The notes: generated from the sequence alone by a model not told the origin. Shown: positions 1 to 6,932, counted from the stretch's first letter. The stretch: DNA of 11,195 nucleotides from an uncultured Bacilli bacterium (GCA_934162285.1 CAKPHY010000034.1:1-11195); one strand, 5' to 3'. Numbers and translations are program-made.

Positions 1-1056
1 TTCCTGCATTACATCTCTTGCTCTTCCTTTTTGTTCATCCCAATATGCAGTAAGACCAAAAGATGCTACTCTATCCATCTCAAACGTTCTTATCTGAGTT
101 TGAACAATTCTTTCATCTAACCCAAACACAGTTGTATGTAAACTTCTATACATATTTGTTTTAGGATTACAAATATAATCTTTAAATTTGTCATTTATAG
201 GATGATATTCTTTATGTATTAATCCTAAAGTTAAATAACAATTTGATATTTCATCTACCATTATTTTAAGAGCTAATAAATCATGTATATCAGATATTTT
301 ATGTCCTTCATTTAATCTTTTATAAATTCCATAAATATTTTTAGTTCTAATCTTTATCGCGTTAGGAATATTTCGATCATTAAGTAATGTCTCTATTTTA
401 CCTAACATCTCCATTAAACATTCTTTACTAGATTCTTCAATTTTTAATTTTTTTTCTTCTATTGTTTTATACATATCAGGTTTCAAATATTTTAATGCTA
501 AATCTTCAAGTTCACTCTTTATCCTATAGGCTCCTATATAATAAGCAAGAGGAACAAATATTTCCATAGTTTCAATTGAGTTTTCTTTTTGCTTAAATTC
601 AGATTTAAACTCTAATGTTCTCATATTATGAAGTCTATCAGCAAGTTTAATTATAATAATTCTAACATCATCAGTTATACTAGTTATAATTTTTCTCGTG
701 TTTGCATAATTTTGATCTTGTTTAGAAGAAAAATTCATTTTAGATAATTTTGTTACTCCATCTACTAAATTAGCAATATTTTGATTAAAGTCATGTGCAA
801 TGTCTTCTTTGGTTATATTAGTGTCTTCTAATGTATCATGTAGTAATCCAGCACAGACTGTATCTCTATCAGCATGCATTTCAGCAAGTATATAAGCAAC
901 AGTTAACGGATGACTTATATATGGTTCTCCGCTTTGTCTTGTTTGACCTAAATGTAAATTTGCTGCATATTCATATGCTCTTTTTACAATTTCAATTTCG
1001 TTAGGATTATATTCTTTCAACTTATATAATAAATCCTGCAATTCTACATTATTCAT
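1..1056 (-). CDS. rel: Rsh/RelA-SpoT family (p)ppGpp hydrolase/synthetase, 3' end outside window
   Basis: The 352 visible codons encode the N-terminal enzymatic half of a long Rsh protein that makes and/or breaks the alarmone (p)ppGpp in the cytosol. The HD hydrolase domain (about residues 20-170) keeps the expected motifs: SHP at 48-50, HDTLED at 73-78 and KLADRLHNMRTL at 137-148. The synthetase domain (about 225-340) keeps RTKNIYGIYKR at 237-247, D259 in HDLLALK, KFKDYI at 290-295, and NMYRSLHTT at 301-309. The catalytic Glu that normally starts ExQIRT is Gln319 (QTQIRTFEM). Family knowledge says this Glu is needed for synthetase activity, so the protein may be mainly a hydrolase (inference). 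The start is ATG with a strong GGAGGTG 5 nt upstream. The regulatory TGS/ACT half would lie beyond position 1. The gene is preceded by an attenuator-like leader. Confidence 0.95.
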   Translation of the reverse strand, partial: MNNVELQDLLYKLKEYNPNEIEIVKRAYEYAANLHLGQTRQSGEPYISHPLTVAYILAEMHADRDTVCAGLLHDTLEDTNITKEDIAHDFNQNIANLVDGVTKLSKMNFSSKQDQNYANTRKIITSITDDVRIIIIKLADRLHNMRTLEFKSEFKQKENSIETMEIFVPLAYYIGAYRIKSELEDLALKYLKPDMYKTIEEKKLKIEESSKECLMEMLGKIETLLNDRNIPNAIKIRTKNIYGIYKRLNEGHKISDIHDLLALKIMVDEISNCYLTLGLIHKEYHPINDKFKDYICNPKTNMYRSLHTTVFGLDERIVQTQIRTFEMDRVASFGLTAYWDEQKGRARDVMQE

Positions 1057-1060
1057 TTAA

Positions 1061-1068
1061 ACACCTCC
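1061..1068 (-). promoter_or_regulatory. Ribosome binding site of rsh, directly after leader terminator
   Basis: GGAGGTGT on the minus strand lies 4 nt before the rsh ATG and begins only a few bases after the T-tract of the leader terminator. Any transcript that carries this site must have escaped that terminator. Confidence 0.85.
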
Positions 1069-1071
1069 AAT

Positions 1072-1114
1072 AAAAAAAGTCGGCGCAAAACTTTTACGTT
1101 TAACATGCGCCGAC
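1072..1114 (-). terminator. Intrinsic terminator in the rsh leader (candidate attenuator)
   Basis: On the minus strand the arms GTCGGCGCA (1114-1106) and TGCGCCGAC (1087-1079) pair perfectly over 9 bp. An inner AAAC/GTTT stem extends it with a 4-nt bulge, and seven T residues follow (1078-1072). The GC-rich stem stands out in this AT-rich sequence. It lies between the rsh promoter and the rsh start codon, so it would stop transcription before rsh unless prevented. The leader ORF reads through the 5' arm and ends inside the hairpin, which suggests control by translation. Confidence 0.85.
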
Positions 1115-1237
1115 AAGACATAATTTTAAATTTAGGCAGAAATTAAAGCATGAGCAAATAACACTAACAATATTTAGGCTGTTAATGTTGTTTCCTTTAA
1201 AGCAGCATTCAAATATTTTATTTGTTAATGCCCTCAT
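1100..1237 (-). CDS. 45-codon Cys-rich leader peptide upstream of rsh
   Basis: An ATG preceded by AGGAGG at 8 nt spacing opens a 45-codon frame. The peptide begins MRALTNKIFECCFKG and ends LCLVGAC. It holds 7 Cys (11, 12, 28, 30, 34, 40, 45), 7 Asn and 6 Leu. It starts within about 30 nt of the predicted transcription start and its TAA lies inside the terminator hairpin before rsh. A ribosome translating the last codons would cover the 5' arm of that terminator. Its position, strong ribosome binding site and overlap with the terminator support a cis-acting leader. A real function for the peptide itself, such as metal binding, cannot be excluded. No homologous family is recognised. Confidence 0.7.
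   Translation of the reverse strand: MRALTNKIFECCFKGNNINSLNIVSVICSCFNFCLNLKLCLVGAC
1160..1189 (-). other. Hairpin 2 in the rsh leader RNA
   Basis: AACATTAACA (1189-1180) and TGTTAGTGTT (1169-1160) form a 10-bp stem with one G-U pair and a 10-nt loop inside the leader ORF. Its 3' arm could instead pair with CATTAACA from the 5' arm of the upstream hairpin (1205-1231), so the two structures may be mutually exclusive. Confidence 0.45.
1205..1231 (-). other. Hairpin 1 in the rsh leader RNA
   Basis: GCATT and AATGC, then after a 2-nt bulge CAAATA and TATTTG, form an 11-bp hairpin with an AAA loop just downstream of the leader start codon. Together with hairpin 2 and the terminator it gives the leader three stacked structures, as in translation-controlled attenuators. 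Confidence 0.4.
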
Positions 1238-1267
1238 GTCGTCATCCTCCTAAGTAATTTAAATAAA

Positions 1268-1295
1268 ATTTTACCATATTTTTCTACATAGTCAA
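1268..1295 (-). promoter_or_regulatory. Promoter of the rsh leader transcript
   Basis: On the minus strand TTGACT (1295-1290) and TAAAAT (1273-1268) are 16 nt apart, and TGG immediately precedes the -10 box, giving an extended -10 (TGnTAAAAT). Transcription should start near 1261, shortly before the ribosome binding site of the leader ORF. Confidence 0.75.
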
Positions 1296-1434
1296 TCCCT
1301 TATTTGAAAATATTATCGTTTTGTGGTTGAATGATCGACATTGATAGTATGCTAAAAGGGAATCCATAAAGAACCCAATGAACTTTTCTATACTATTTTT
1401 TCATTTCATTCTAATTATCTTTTTTTAATATCAT
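1296..1434. other. Non-coding stretch between the truncated PBP and the rsh promoter
   Basis: No ORF, strong hairpin or recognisable repeat is seen here. No frame on the minus strand continues penicillin-binding-protein sequence. It lies where the missing transpeptidase C-terminus would have been, so it may be the scar of a deletion or rearrangement (inference). Confidence 0.4.
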
Positions 1435-2529
1435 TTAAGAAGTAATAAAAGAACTCAAAAGTGTTCCTGTATTTACTCCAAGATTGCAAGAGTTCTCAAC
1501 AACTTCTAAATATGTTTGTTGCCCATGACCACCATGTTTCCAACAATGAAGCGTTGCATCAGCTACTTTAATAGATCCACTATCATTAAAATAATCATTC
1601 TCTAAATCAACTATTTTTTCTTCTAAAGAAGCTGCTAATGTAATTATTTTGAATGTTGAACCTGGTTCATAAGTTGCCCATATTGGTAAATTTCTATTAA
1701 TTATTTCCGTTGTTGAATCAGCATGTTTTTCAGGTGAAAATGTTGGTCTTGAAGCAATAGCAAGTATTTCACCATTATTAGGATTAACAGCTATTCCCCA
1801 CGCTTGATCTGGATTATAAGCAAGCAAAGCATTATCAAGTTCACGTTCTAACGCTTCTTGTAATTTTAAATTAATCGTTAAAGTTAAATTCATTCCATCT
1901 TGAGGTTGTTCATAATTTTCACTTAAACTAAGTTTGTTCCCTTTAGCATCAGCATAATATTTAATTGCTCCATATTCACCTGTTAAATATTTATCATACA
2001 TCAATTCAAGACCACTTAAACCTTGATTATCAATACCAACAAAACCAACACTTTGAGCTAAAAGATTATTATAAGGGTAATTTCTTTTCGTTTCTTTTAC
2101 TAAATAAATTCCTGGAAGATTTAACTCACTTATGCGATCAGCAACTTTAAAATCTAATCTTCTTCCTTCTGGATGAACTCTTTCAATAGAAGATTTTTTA
2201 TTAACGTGATTATACATTTCGTTATAACTTACTCCTAAAATATTAGCAAGTAAAGTTGCTGTTTTAGATTTATCTTTTACTTGATTAGGAATAATTATTA
2301 AAGATGTCGTAGTTATATTATCAACTATTACATTACCACTATTATCATAGATAATACCTCTATTCCCTTCAATCGGCAAATTACGATTCCATAAACTATT
2401 AGCATACTTATTTAATTTTTTATAATCTATAACTTGAATATAAAAAACTCTTAAAGCAATTATTAACAATATAAAAAAGATAATTAATAATATAATTTTC
2501 ATTCTTTTATGTATATTTCTAAAAAACAT
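1435..2529 (-). pseudogene. C-terminally truncated class B penicillin-binding protein (SpoVD/PBP2-like)
   Basis: Class B PBPs are membrane-anchored DD-transpeptidases that cross-link peptidoglycan. The 364-residue product has an N-terminal membrane anchor (about residues 10-31), a dimerisation/pedestal region with RGIIYDNSGN (57-66), and the first part of the transpeptidase domain. That part has the active-site SxxK as STFK (291-294) in EPGSTFK and the SxN motif as SCN (347-349) in VVENSCN. Relatives are about 550-700 residues long and carry a third motif, KTG, some 150-200 residues later; here the frame ends 15 residues after SCN. Without KTG the transpeptidase fold is incomplete, so catalysis is unlikely. 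The start is supported by AGGTGAT 5 nt upstream. It could be a decayed paralogue or a regulatory remnant; a sequencing frameshift is less likely because no frame downstream resumes the domain. Confidence 0.8.
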
Positions 2530-2561
2530 AATATCACCTAATGAAGTTTATTAAATTAAAT

Positions 2562-2590
2562 AAAAAAATAACACATGAATTTCATGTATT
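2562..2590 (-). terminator. Intrinsic terminator after the GNAT gene
   Basis: On the minus strand a 9-bp stem (arms 2590-2582 and 2578-2570, one G-U pair, AAT loop) overlaps the GNAT stop codon and is followed by seven T residues (2568-2562). It should end the transcript from the HAD/CYTH/GNAT cluster before the PBP gene. Confidence 0.7.
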
Positions 2591-3065
2591 ATTTATTTTT
2601 AATATCTTTTAAATCTATAATGTAACTCGAACTAAAACCATCATTTGTTTTAGAACTTTTAATATCTACTATGCCACCATTTTTAATTATTATTTTTTTT
2701 GAAAAAATATTTTTATCATTACAATTAATTCTAATTTTTTTAAAACCAAGTTTCTTTGCTTCTTTTAAAGCAAGAAATAAAATTGTATTACCATATCCTT
2801 TATTTCTTTCACTTAGCCTTATTTTATAGTAAATTTGACTACCTTTATTTATCCAAAAATCATTTAATGTAGTCCTTATTCCTACTTCTCCAATTAATTT
2901 ATTTTTACTTTTCAAAATAAACCTTTTTGTAGTCGTATTTAATATTTCATTTATTTTCTTTTCTTCATCAATATATTCCTTATATTTTATCAAAAAAGCA
3001 TCATAACTTATTCCTTTAATTTTATTTGATGAACCAATTTCTAATGCTGGTATATCTTGATACAT
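2589..3065 (-). CDS. GNAT-family N-acetyltransferase, start codon unclear
   Basis: GNAT enzymes transfer an acetyl group from acetyl-CoA to amines. The acetyl-CoA-binding motif A is RNKGYGN (residues 87-93 from the ATG at 3065), and the strand before it and the IRINCNDKN...IIKNGG region after it fit the fold. The pattern LYDMYQDIP...GISYDAF, GIRTTLNDF and CNDKN...KNGG resembles a common clostridial-type GNAT group, in which the MYQ-like segment is preceded by about 10-20 more residues. The frame stays open for 22 codons upstream of the ATG to a stop at 3134-3132 but offers no ATG, GTG or TTG there, and the ATG at 3065 has no ribosome binding site. Either an ATA codon at 3119-3117 starts translation, coupled to the upstream stop, or a small mutation has damaged the start. 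The substrate is unknown. Confidence 0.75.
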   Translation of the reverse strand: MYQDIPALEIGSSNKIKGISYDAFLIKYKEYIDEEKKINEILNTTTKRFILKSKNKLIGEVGIRTTLNDFWINKGSQIYYKIRLSERNKGYGNTILFLALKEAKKLGFKKIRINCNDKNIFSKKIIIKNGGIVDIKSSKTNDGFSSSYIIDLKDIKNK

Positions 3066-3123
3066 ATCATATAAATCAACTTTATTGCATTCTTCTAATG
3101 CTACTAAAACATCTTTTATACTA

Positions 3124-3606
3124 TCACTCTTTTACAATATTATTATCAATAATAGATTTTAAACTATTATAAACAATATCGACTTCTTCCTTTTTACCTT
3201 CAATTGCAAGTACATTCATTAAAGGAACTCTATATTCATCTAATTCAAATTTAACATTATTATGAACATATATAAAACGTTTTCTTATTAATTTTTTAGT
3301 TTCTTTTAATTCTAAAATATCTAACAAAGATTTTACAAATTCACGGTTATCATCAGTTATTATTAAAGGTTTTGATTCTTTTCTAATTTTTAAAATTTCT
3401 TTATCTAAATTATCTTCTTTAAAATCTAGTATTTCGATATCTTCATTAATTTTTTTATTTCTAGTAATTCTTGCCATTACTTTACTACCATTTTTATAAA
3501 GAATTCTTGTTTGCTCATATTCATCTTTTAATTCATAATTATTATTTAAACAATATTTAATAAATGGTAAAAGATCTTTTACTTTACAACTATATTCATA
3601 CTCCAT
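3124..3606 (-). CDS. CYTH-like domain protein
   Basis: The CYTH superfamily (CyaB adenylate cyclase / thiamine triphosphatase) binds phosphate-rich substrates with metals in a beta-tunnel. This 160-residue protein starts MEYEYSCK, close to the ExExK signature but with Lys shifted to position 8. It has Arg/Lys-rich strands (MARITRNKK at 44-52; KKLIRKRFIYVH at 103-114) and the late acidic strand FELDEYRVP (120-128) followed by LAIEG (133-137), an order typical of CYTH. Length fits the family. The altered signature makes catalysis uncertain; polyphosphate or nucleotide-triphosphate hydrolysis is only a guess. AAAGGA precedes the ATG. Its TGA lies against the region where the downstream GNAT frame opens. 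Confidence 0.6.
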   Translation of the reverse strand: MEYEYSCKVKDLLPFIKYCLNNNYELKDEYEQTRILYKNGSKVMARITRNKKINEDIEILDFKEDNLDKEILKIRKESKPLIITDDNREFVKSLLDILELKETKKLIRKRFIYVHNNVKFELDEYRVPLMNVLAIEGKKEEVDIVYNSLKSIIDNNIVKE

Positions 3607-3623
3607 TCTTAACTAATCCTTTC

Positions 3624-3649
3624 TAACTAAATCATATCATATTTAGTTA
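3624..3649 (-). promoter_or_regulatory. Perfect 9-bp inverted repeat overlapping an extended -10 upstream of the CYTH gene
   Basis: TAACTAAAT and ATTTAGTTA flank an 8-nt spacer. On the minus strand TGATATGAT (-10 hexamer at 3636-3631) lies within it, giving an extended -10 box without a clear -35. The arrangement suits a repressor operator over a promoter, but a simple mRNA hairpin is an alternative. Confidence 0.4.
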
Positions 3650-3666
3650 TGAAAAAATACTAGAAT

Positions 3667-4164
3667 TTATAGTTTTCTAATTATTTCTAAACTATTAGTC
3701 ATCCGATAAACTTTATTTTTATTATTCCAACCATCAATATTACAGTTATCTTTATTAAAATAAATAGGTAATCCCCCTGCCAAGATCCAATCATCTAAAT
3801 TATGAACAGTGTCATCTATTAAAACATTTCCCTTAGCTGATACAACATCTGTTTTTTTTAAATGACCAGGTGATAAAATAACATCGTTATATATTCCCAT
3901 TGATCTTAGAATTTTAATCTTAGCAACTCCTTCATTTTCCATAGAAAACACCTTTGTTAAAATAGAAATATCTTTTCTTAAAGACTTTAATATTTCAATC
4001 CCGTTATTTATAACATTACATTTACTAAGTAATTCTTCCCAGTCTTTTTCTTGAATATATTTTATTTTTAAACTTTCGTTTTGATTTTTTAATTTTTTAT
4101 ATTCTTCAAACAATAACTTTTCTGAATCAAATATTACACCATCAAAATCTACATATATTTTCAT
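3667..4164 (-). CDS. HAD-superfamily hydrolase, 5'(3')-nucleotidase-like (NT5C type)
   Basis: The 165-residue protein is a small soluble HAD phosphatase. Motif I is DFDGV (residues 6-10) with nucleophile D6 and general acid D8; motif II is T70 in ISILTKV; motif III Lys is K103 or K104 in HLKKTD; motif IV is LIDD (115-118) followed by HNLDDW (121-126). The short cap and motif spacing resemble the deoxyribonucleotidase NT5C group, which dephosphorylates (deoxy)nucleoside monophosphates, but other small phosphate esters are possible. The start is set by AAGGGTGA 5 nt upstream of ATG. It is followed by the CYTH and GNAT genes on the same strand, with a candidate internal promoter between. Confidence 0.8.
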   Translation of the reverse strand: MKIYVDFDGVIFDSEKLLFEEYKKLKNQNESLKIKYIQEKDWEELLSKCNVINNGIEILKSLRKDISILTKVFSMENEGVAKIKILRSMGIYNDVILSPGHLKKTDVVSAKGNVLIDDTVHNLDDWILAGGLPIYFNKDNCNIDGWNNKNKVYRMTNSLEIIRKL

Positions 4165-4215
4165 AAATTCACCCTTTCAAGTATTAAAACTTATGTAATT
4201 ATTTTTTATTTATAA

Positions 4216-4246
4216 CAAAAAAGAAGATTTTATTTAATATCTTCTT
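4216..4246 (-). terminator. Intrinsic terminator of the VWA-XpaC-SBP-TelA-AAA operon
   Basis: AAGAAGAT (4246-4239) and ATCTTCTT (4228-4221) form an 8-bp stem with a 10-nt loop, followed by a run of T residues. The 5' arm uses the last codons of the AAA+ gene. It separates the operon from the HAD gene. Confidence 0.7.
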
Positions 4247-5759
4247 CAGTTATAGTTATTAATTTATTTTTATCTTTAATATTTTTAGTATTCGTAGCAT
4301 GTTTTATTATCGTTTTTTCATAAAGATTTCTAATAAAACGGGCATTACCAAAATTATCTTTTGCTCTTTCTATATCTATAATACTATCAAGACAATTCAA
4401 AGTAGTTTTGCTAATTTTAAAGCCAGCTTTATTAAGCATTCCTTTAAATATTTCTTTTAATTCTTCATTAGTATAATCATCAAATATAAAAGTATAACCT
4501 ATTCTAGATTTTATACCAGAATTAGAATTAATAAAATCTTCCATTTCTTTAGTATAACCAGCAAAAATAACAACTAGATCATCACGATAATCTTCCATCG
4601 CTTTAATTAAAGTCGCGATGGCTTCTTTATTATAAGAATTATTTTGATCACTTGCTAAAGCATAAGCTTCATCAATAAATAAAATACCGCCTATAGCTTT
4701 ATTTATAACATCCATTGTTTTAGGTGCTGTTTGACCTACATATTCAGCAACAAGATCTTTTGAACTAACTTCAATTAATTTGTTTTGACGAATATATTTT
4801 AAATTGTATAGAATATTACTTAGCATACGCGCAACAGTTGTTTTACCAGTACCCGGATTACCAAGAAATAACATATGTAAATTAATATTATTTAGTTTTA
4901 ATTCTACTTTACTTTTCAAGTTAATTAAATCAACTAATTCATAAAGTGATTTCTTTACATTGTTTAAACCTACTAATTCATTTAAATCTTTAAAGATTTC
5001 TTCAGTTGTTTTTACTGTTTCTAATGTTGGAATAGAATTATTAAAAGAAATATATTTTATTAAATTATCGCGATAAGTTGGATAATTTAAACTACTTTTT
5101 TTAAATGTTGAATTAATATAATCAAATAAGGCTATTTTATTATCATCAGTTAGTTTTACTTTATTTTCAATATCATTAATGATTTCATTGGTTGTAGGAT
5201 CTGTTGCTACAATTTCAAAATTAAAACTCTCTTCTAAATCTACTACATTATTTGCGAACAAAGATGAAACTTCATTTTTAGTACCAACAATTATATTTAT
5301 TTTTCGAGAATTTAAATGCTCTTTTATAATATAAAGTAATTTTTTATTAAAATTAGCATCATGAATATTTAAACCATTTAAATTATTAAAAACAATTAAA
5401 CCATTTTTATTAAATGTTTCTTCTAATGATTTTAAATCATCTAATTTATATAAAGAAACATAGCTTTTACCACGATCAATATAATTATTAGATACTTTAG
5501 CTAATATATCAACTATTTTTTGAACTAATTCATCATTATTAGTAATTATTCTAATATTAAAATTAACATAAACATTTTCTTGATAATTAGTTATATAATT
5601 TACTATTTTTTTTAGTAATTCTTTTGAAGCATCTGTAATATATAATTCTTCAATATTAGTGTCTATTTCTTCAATAGGAATATTTTTTTCGACTTCTTTT
5701 ACTTCTTTTTGACCAAAAAAATCATTATAAATATCTTCAAAATTAGCACTTTTATTCAT
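4230..5759 (-). CDS. Two-module AAA+ ATPase, CbbX/SpoVK type
   Basis: The C-terminal module (about residues 255-509) is an active-looking AAA+ ATPase. It has the LVGLNNVKKSLYELV entry helix (262-276), Walker A GNPGTGKT (300-307), pore-loop-like AEYVGQ (338-343), Walker B ILFIDEAYAL (359-368), candidate Arg finger R419 in SGIKSR, and sensor 2 GNARFIRN (471-478). CbbX and SpoVK relatives form hexameric remodelling rings. The N-terminal part (about 40-240) looks like a second AAA fold without a P-loop: the Walker B-like strand is LIVFNNLNGL (121-130), with Asn where Asp-Glu is expected. The start is ATG with GGAGG 4 nt upstream, 32 nt after telA and beyond an 11-bp hairpin. As last gene of the operon it is the likely cytosolic motor acting on TelA or the membrane proteins (inference). 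Confidence 0.88.
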   Translation of the reverse strand: MNKSANFEDIYNDFFGQKEVKEVEKNIPIEEIDTNIEELYITDASKELLKKIVNYITNYQENVYVNFNIRIITNNDELVQKIVDILAKVSNNYIDRGKSYVSLYKLDDLKSLEETFNKNGLIVFNNLNGLNIHDANFNKKLLYIIKEHLNSRKINIIVGTKNEVSSLFANNVVDLEESFNFEIVATDPTTNEIINDIENKVKLTDDNKIALFDYINSTFKKSSLNYPTYRDNLIKYISFNNSIPTLETVKTTEEIFKDLNELVGLNNVKKSLYELVDLINLKSKVELKLNNINLHMLFLGNPGTGKTTVARMLSNILYNLKYIRQNKLIEVSSKDLVAEYVGQTAPKTMDVINKAIGGILFIDEAYALASDQNNSYNKEAIATLIKAMEDYRDDLVVIFAGYTKEMEDFINSNSGIKSRIGYTFIFDDYTNEELKEIFKGMLNKAGFKISKTTLNCLDSIIDIERAKDNFGNARFIRNLYEKTIIKHATNTKNIKDKNKLITITEEDIK

Positions 5760-5770
5760 AATTCCTCCAA

Positions 5771-5796
5771 AATAAAAGCATTTAGATGCTTTTATT
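5771..5796 (-). terminator. 11-bp hairpin between telA and the AAA+ gene
   Basis: AATAAAAGCAT and ATGCTTTTATT pair perfectly around a 4-nt loop. The hairpin overlaps the telA stop codon and ends just before the AAA+ ribosome binding site. Its short TTTTATTTT tail makes it a weak terminator or a stability/processing element; either would set AAA+ expression below or apart from the four upstream genes. Confidence 0.55.
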
Positions 5797-6931
5797 CTCC
5801 TTTAACATTTATTTGTAATAATTTGTCTTTTAATTCTTGTTCAATAGCAGTTAATTCCTTTTCAGCTGCTGCTCTCTTAACTTTTCCATCTTCATGAATT
5901 TTAATAACAGTATCTAAAGTTTCAATAATATCCTGGTTAGTTTTCTTCAATGTTTCAATATCAATTATTGCTCTTTCACTTTCTTTAGCAATATCTATTG
6001 ATCCTTGTTTTAAAGTTTCACTGTTCTTTTTTAACATTTGATTAGTTAAATCAGATACCGCTTGTTGTTCTTTTAAAGCTTTTTTAGAATTATTAATTCC
6101 TAAAGCTAAAACTATTTGATTTTTCCATAATGGAATAGTATTAGTTATGGAACTTTGAATTTTTTCAACTAGTTCAGCATCATTATTCTGAAGGATTCTA
6201 ATTTGAGGAGCCATTTGAATAGAGATAATTCTTGTTGTTTTTAAATCATAAAGTTTCTTTTCAAAACGATTGATTTGATTTTCCATATCATTTACTTTTT
6301 GAACTTCAACTTGATCACCTGATTCTTTAGCTTTAGCTTTTAATTCTGGTAATACTTTGGTACGAAGTTCTTCAACTTTTCTTTCGCCAGCAATGATATA
6401 TAAAGAAATCTCTTTAAAATAATCTAAATTCTTTTCATACATTGTATCAAATAAATTGATATCTTTTAATAATTGAATTTTACTTCCTTCAAGACTCTTT
6501 TCGATGCGATCAACATTAGTTTCAATTTTGCTATATTTAGCAATAATATGATCAACTTCTTTTTTAAAACTATGAAATAATTTAGCTAAACCTTTAGGTT
6601 CATTTATTGATGAATCAAATGATTTTATTTCAGCTACTAAATTAGCTAATAAATCACCTACTTCGCCTGTTGATTTAGTTTTAACATCTTCCAAAATTGA
6701 ATCTGAAAATTCACTTATTTTACTTTGAGCACTCGCTCCATATTGTAATACTTGAGTTGAATCCATAACATCAACTTTAGCATTAAATTCATCAACAGCT
6801 TGTTTTTCAGCTTCAGATAATTCATCATAATTTAAAGATTTTTCAATTTTTTCATCAGTTATTTTATTAGCATTTTCTGTTAATTTTTCTGCTTCTAAAG
6901 CAGGTATTTTATTTTCAACTTTTAATTCCAT
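5792..6931 (-). CDS. telA: TelA family protein
   Basis: The 379-residue protein matches TelA (PF05816-type, named for tellurite / toxic anion resistance) in length and layout. It is nearly all helical with long charged coiled-coil stretches, a middle segment like ERKVEELRTKVLPELKAKA (about 184-202), the conserved MAPQIRILQ region (about 240-248), and NTIPLWKNQIVLALG (about 266-280). It has no signal peptide or membrane segment, so it should be cytosolic or peripheral. TelA usually occurs beside XpaC, as in B. subtilis yaaN-xpaC and as it does here. The biochemical role is unresolved; links with envelope stress are known for the family. The ATG follows the upstream stop by 1 nt, and its AAGGAGA site lies in the last codons of the SBP gene, so translation is probably coupled. 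Confidence 0.9.
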   Translation of the reverse strand: MELKVENKIPALEAEKLTENANKITDEKIEKSLNYDELSEAEKQAVDEFNAKVDVMDSTQVLQYGASAQSKISEFSDSILEDVKTKSTGEVGDLLANLVAEIKSFDSSINEPKGLAKLFHSFKKEVDHIIAKYSKIETNVDRIEKSLEGSKIQLLKDINLFDTMYEKNLDYFKEISLYIIAGERKVEELRTKVLPELKAKAKESGDQVEVQKVNDMENQINRFEKKLYDLKTTRIISIQMAPQIRILQNNDAELVEKIQSSITNTIPLWKNQIVLALGINNSKKALKEQQAVSDLTNQMLKKNSETLKQGSIDIAKESERAIIDIETLKKTNQDIIETLDTVIKIHEDGKVKRAAAEKELTAIEQELKDKLLQINVKGE

Positions 6932-6932
6932 T

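Noticed and set aside
1072..1260. T-box or other known riboswitch before rsh
   Set aside because: No T-box sequence (TGGNACCGCG) or other aptamer core that I recognise; the translated leader explains the structure better.
1321..1400. Possible remnant of an insertion-sequence end (ATAAAGAACCC-like)
   Set aside because: Only vaguely reminiscent of ISL3-type ends; no inverted partner, transposase remnant or target duplication is visible.
1435..1500. NTGT in the PBP tail (GVNTGTLL) as a relic of the KTG motif
   Set aside because: It lies 4 residues after SCN instead of 150 or more and lacks the Lys and surrounding strand; probably chance.
1965..2150. Plus-strand ORF of 61 codons
   Set aside because: It is antisense to the well-supported PBP coding sequence, with no family resemblance or ribosome binding site.
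5709..5897. Plus-strand ORF of 62 codons across the telA/AAA+ junction
   Set aside because: Antisense to two real genes and the intergenic hairpin; composition is that of a shadow frame.
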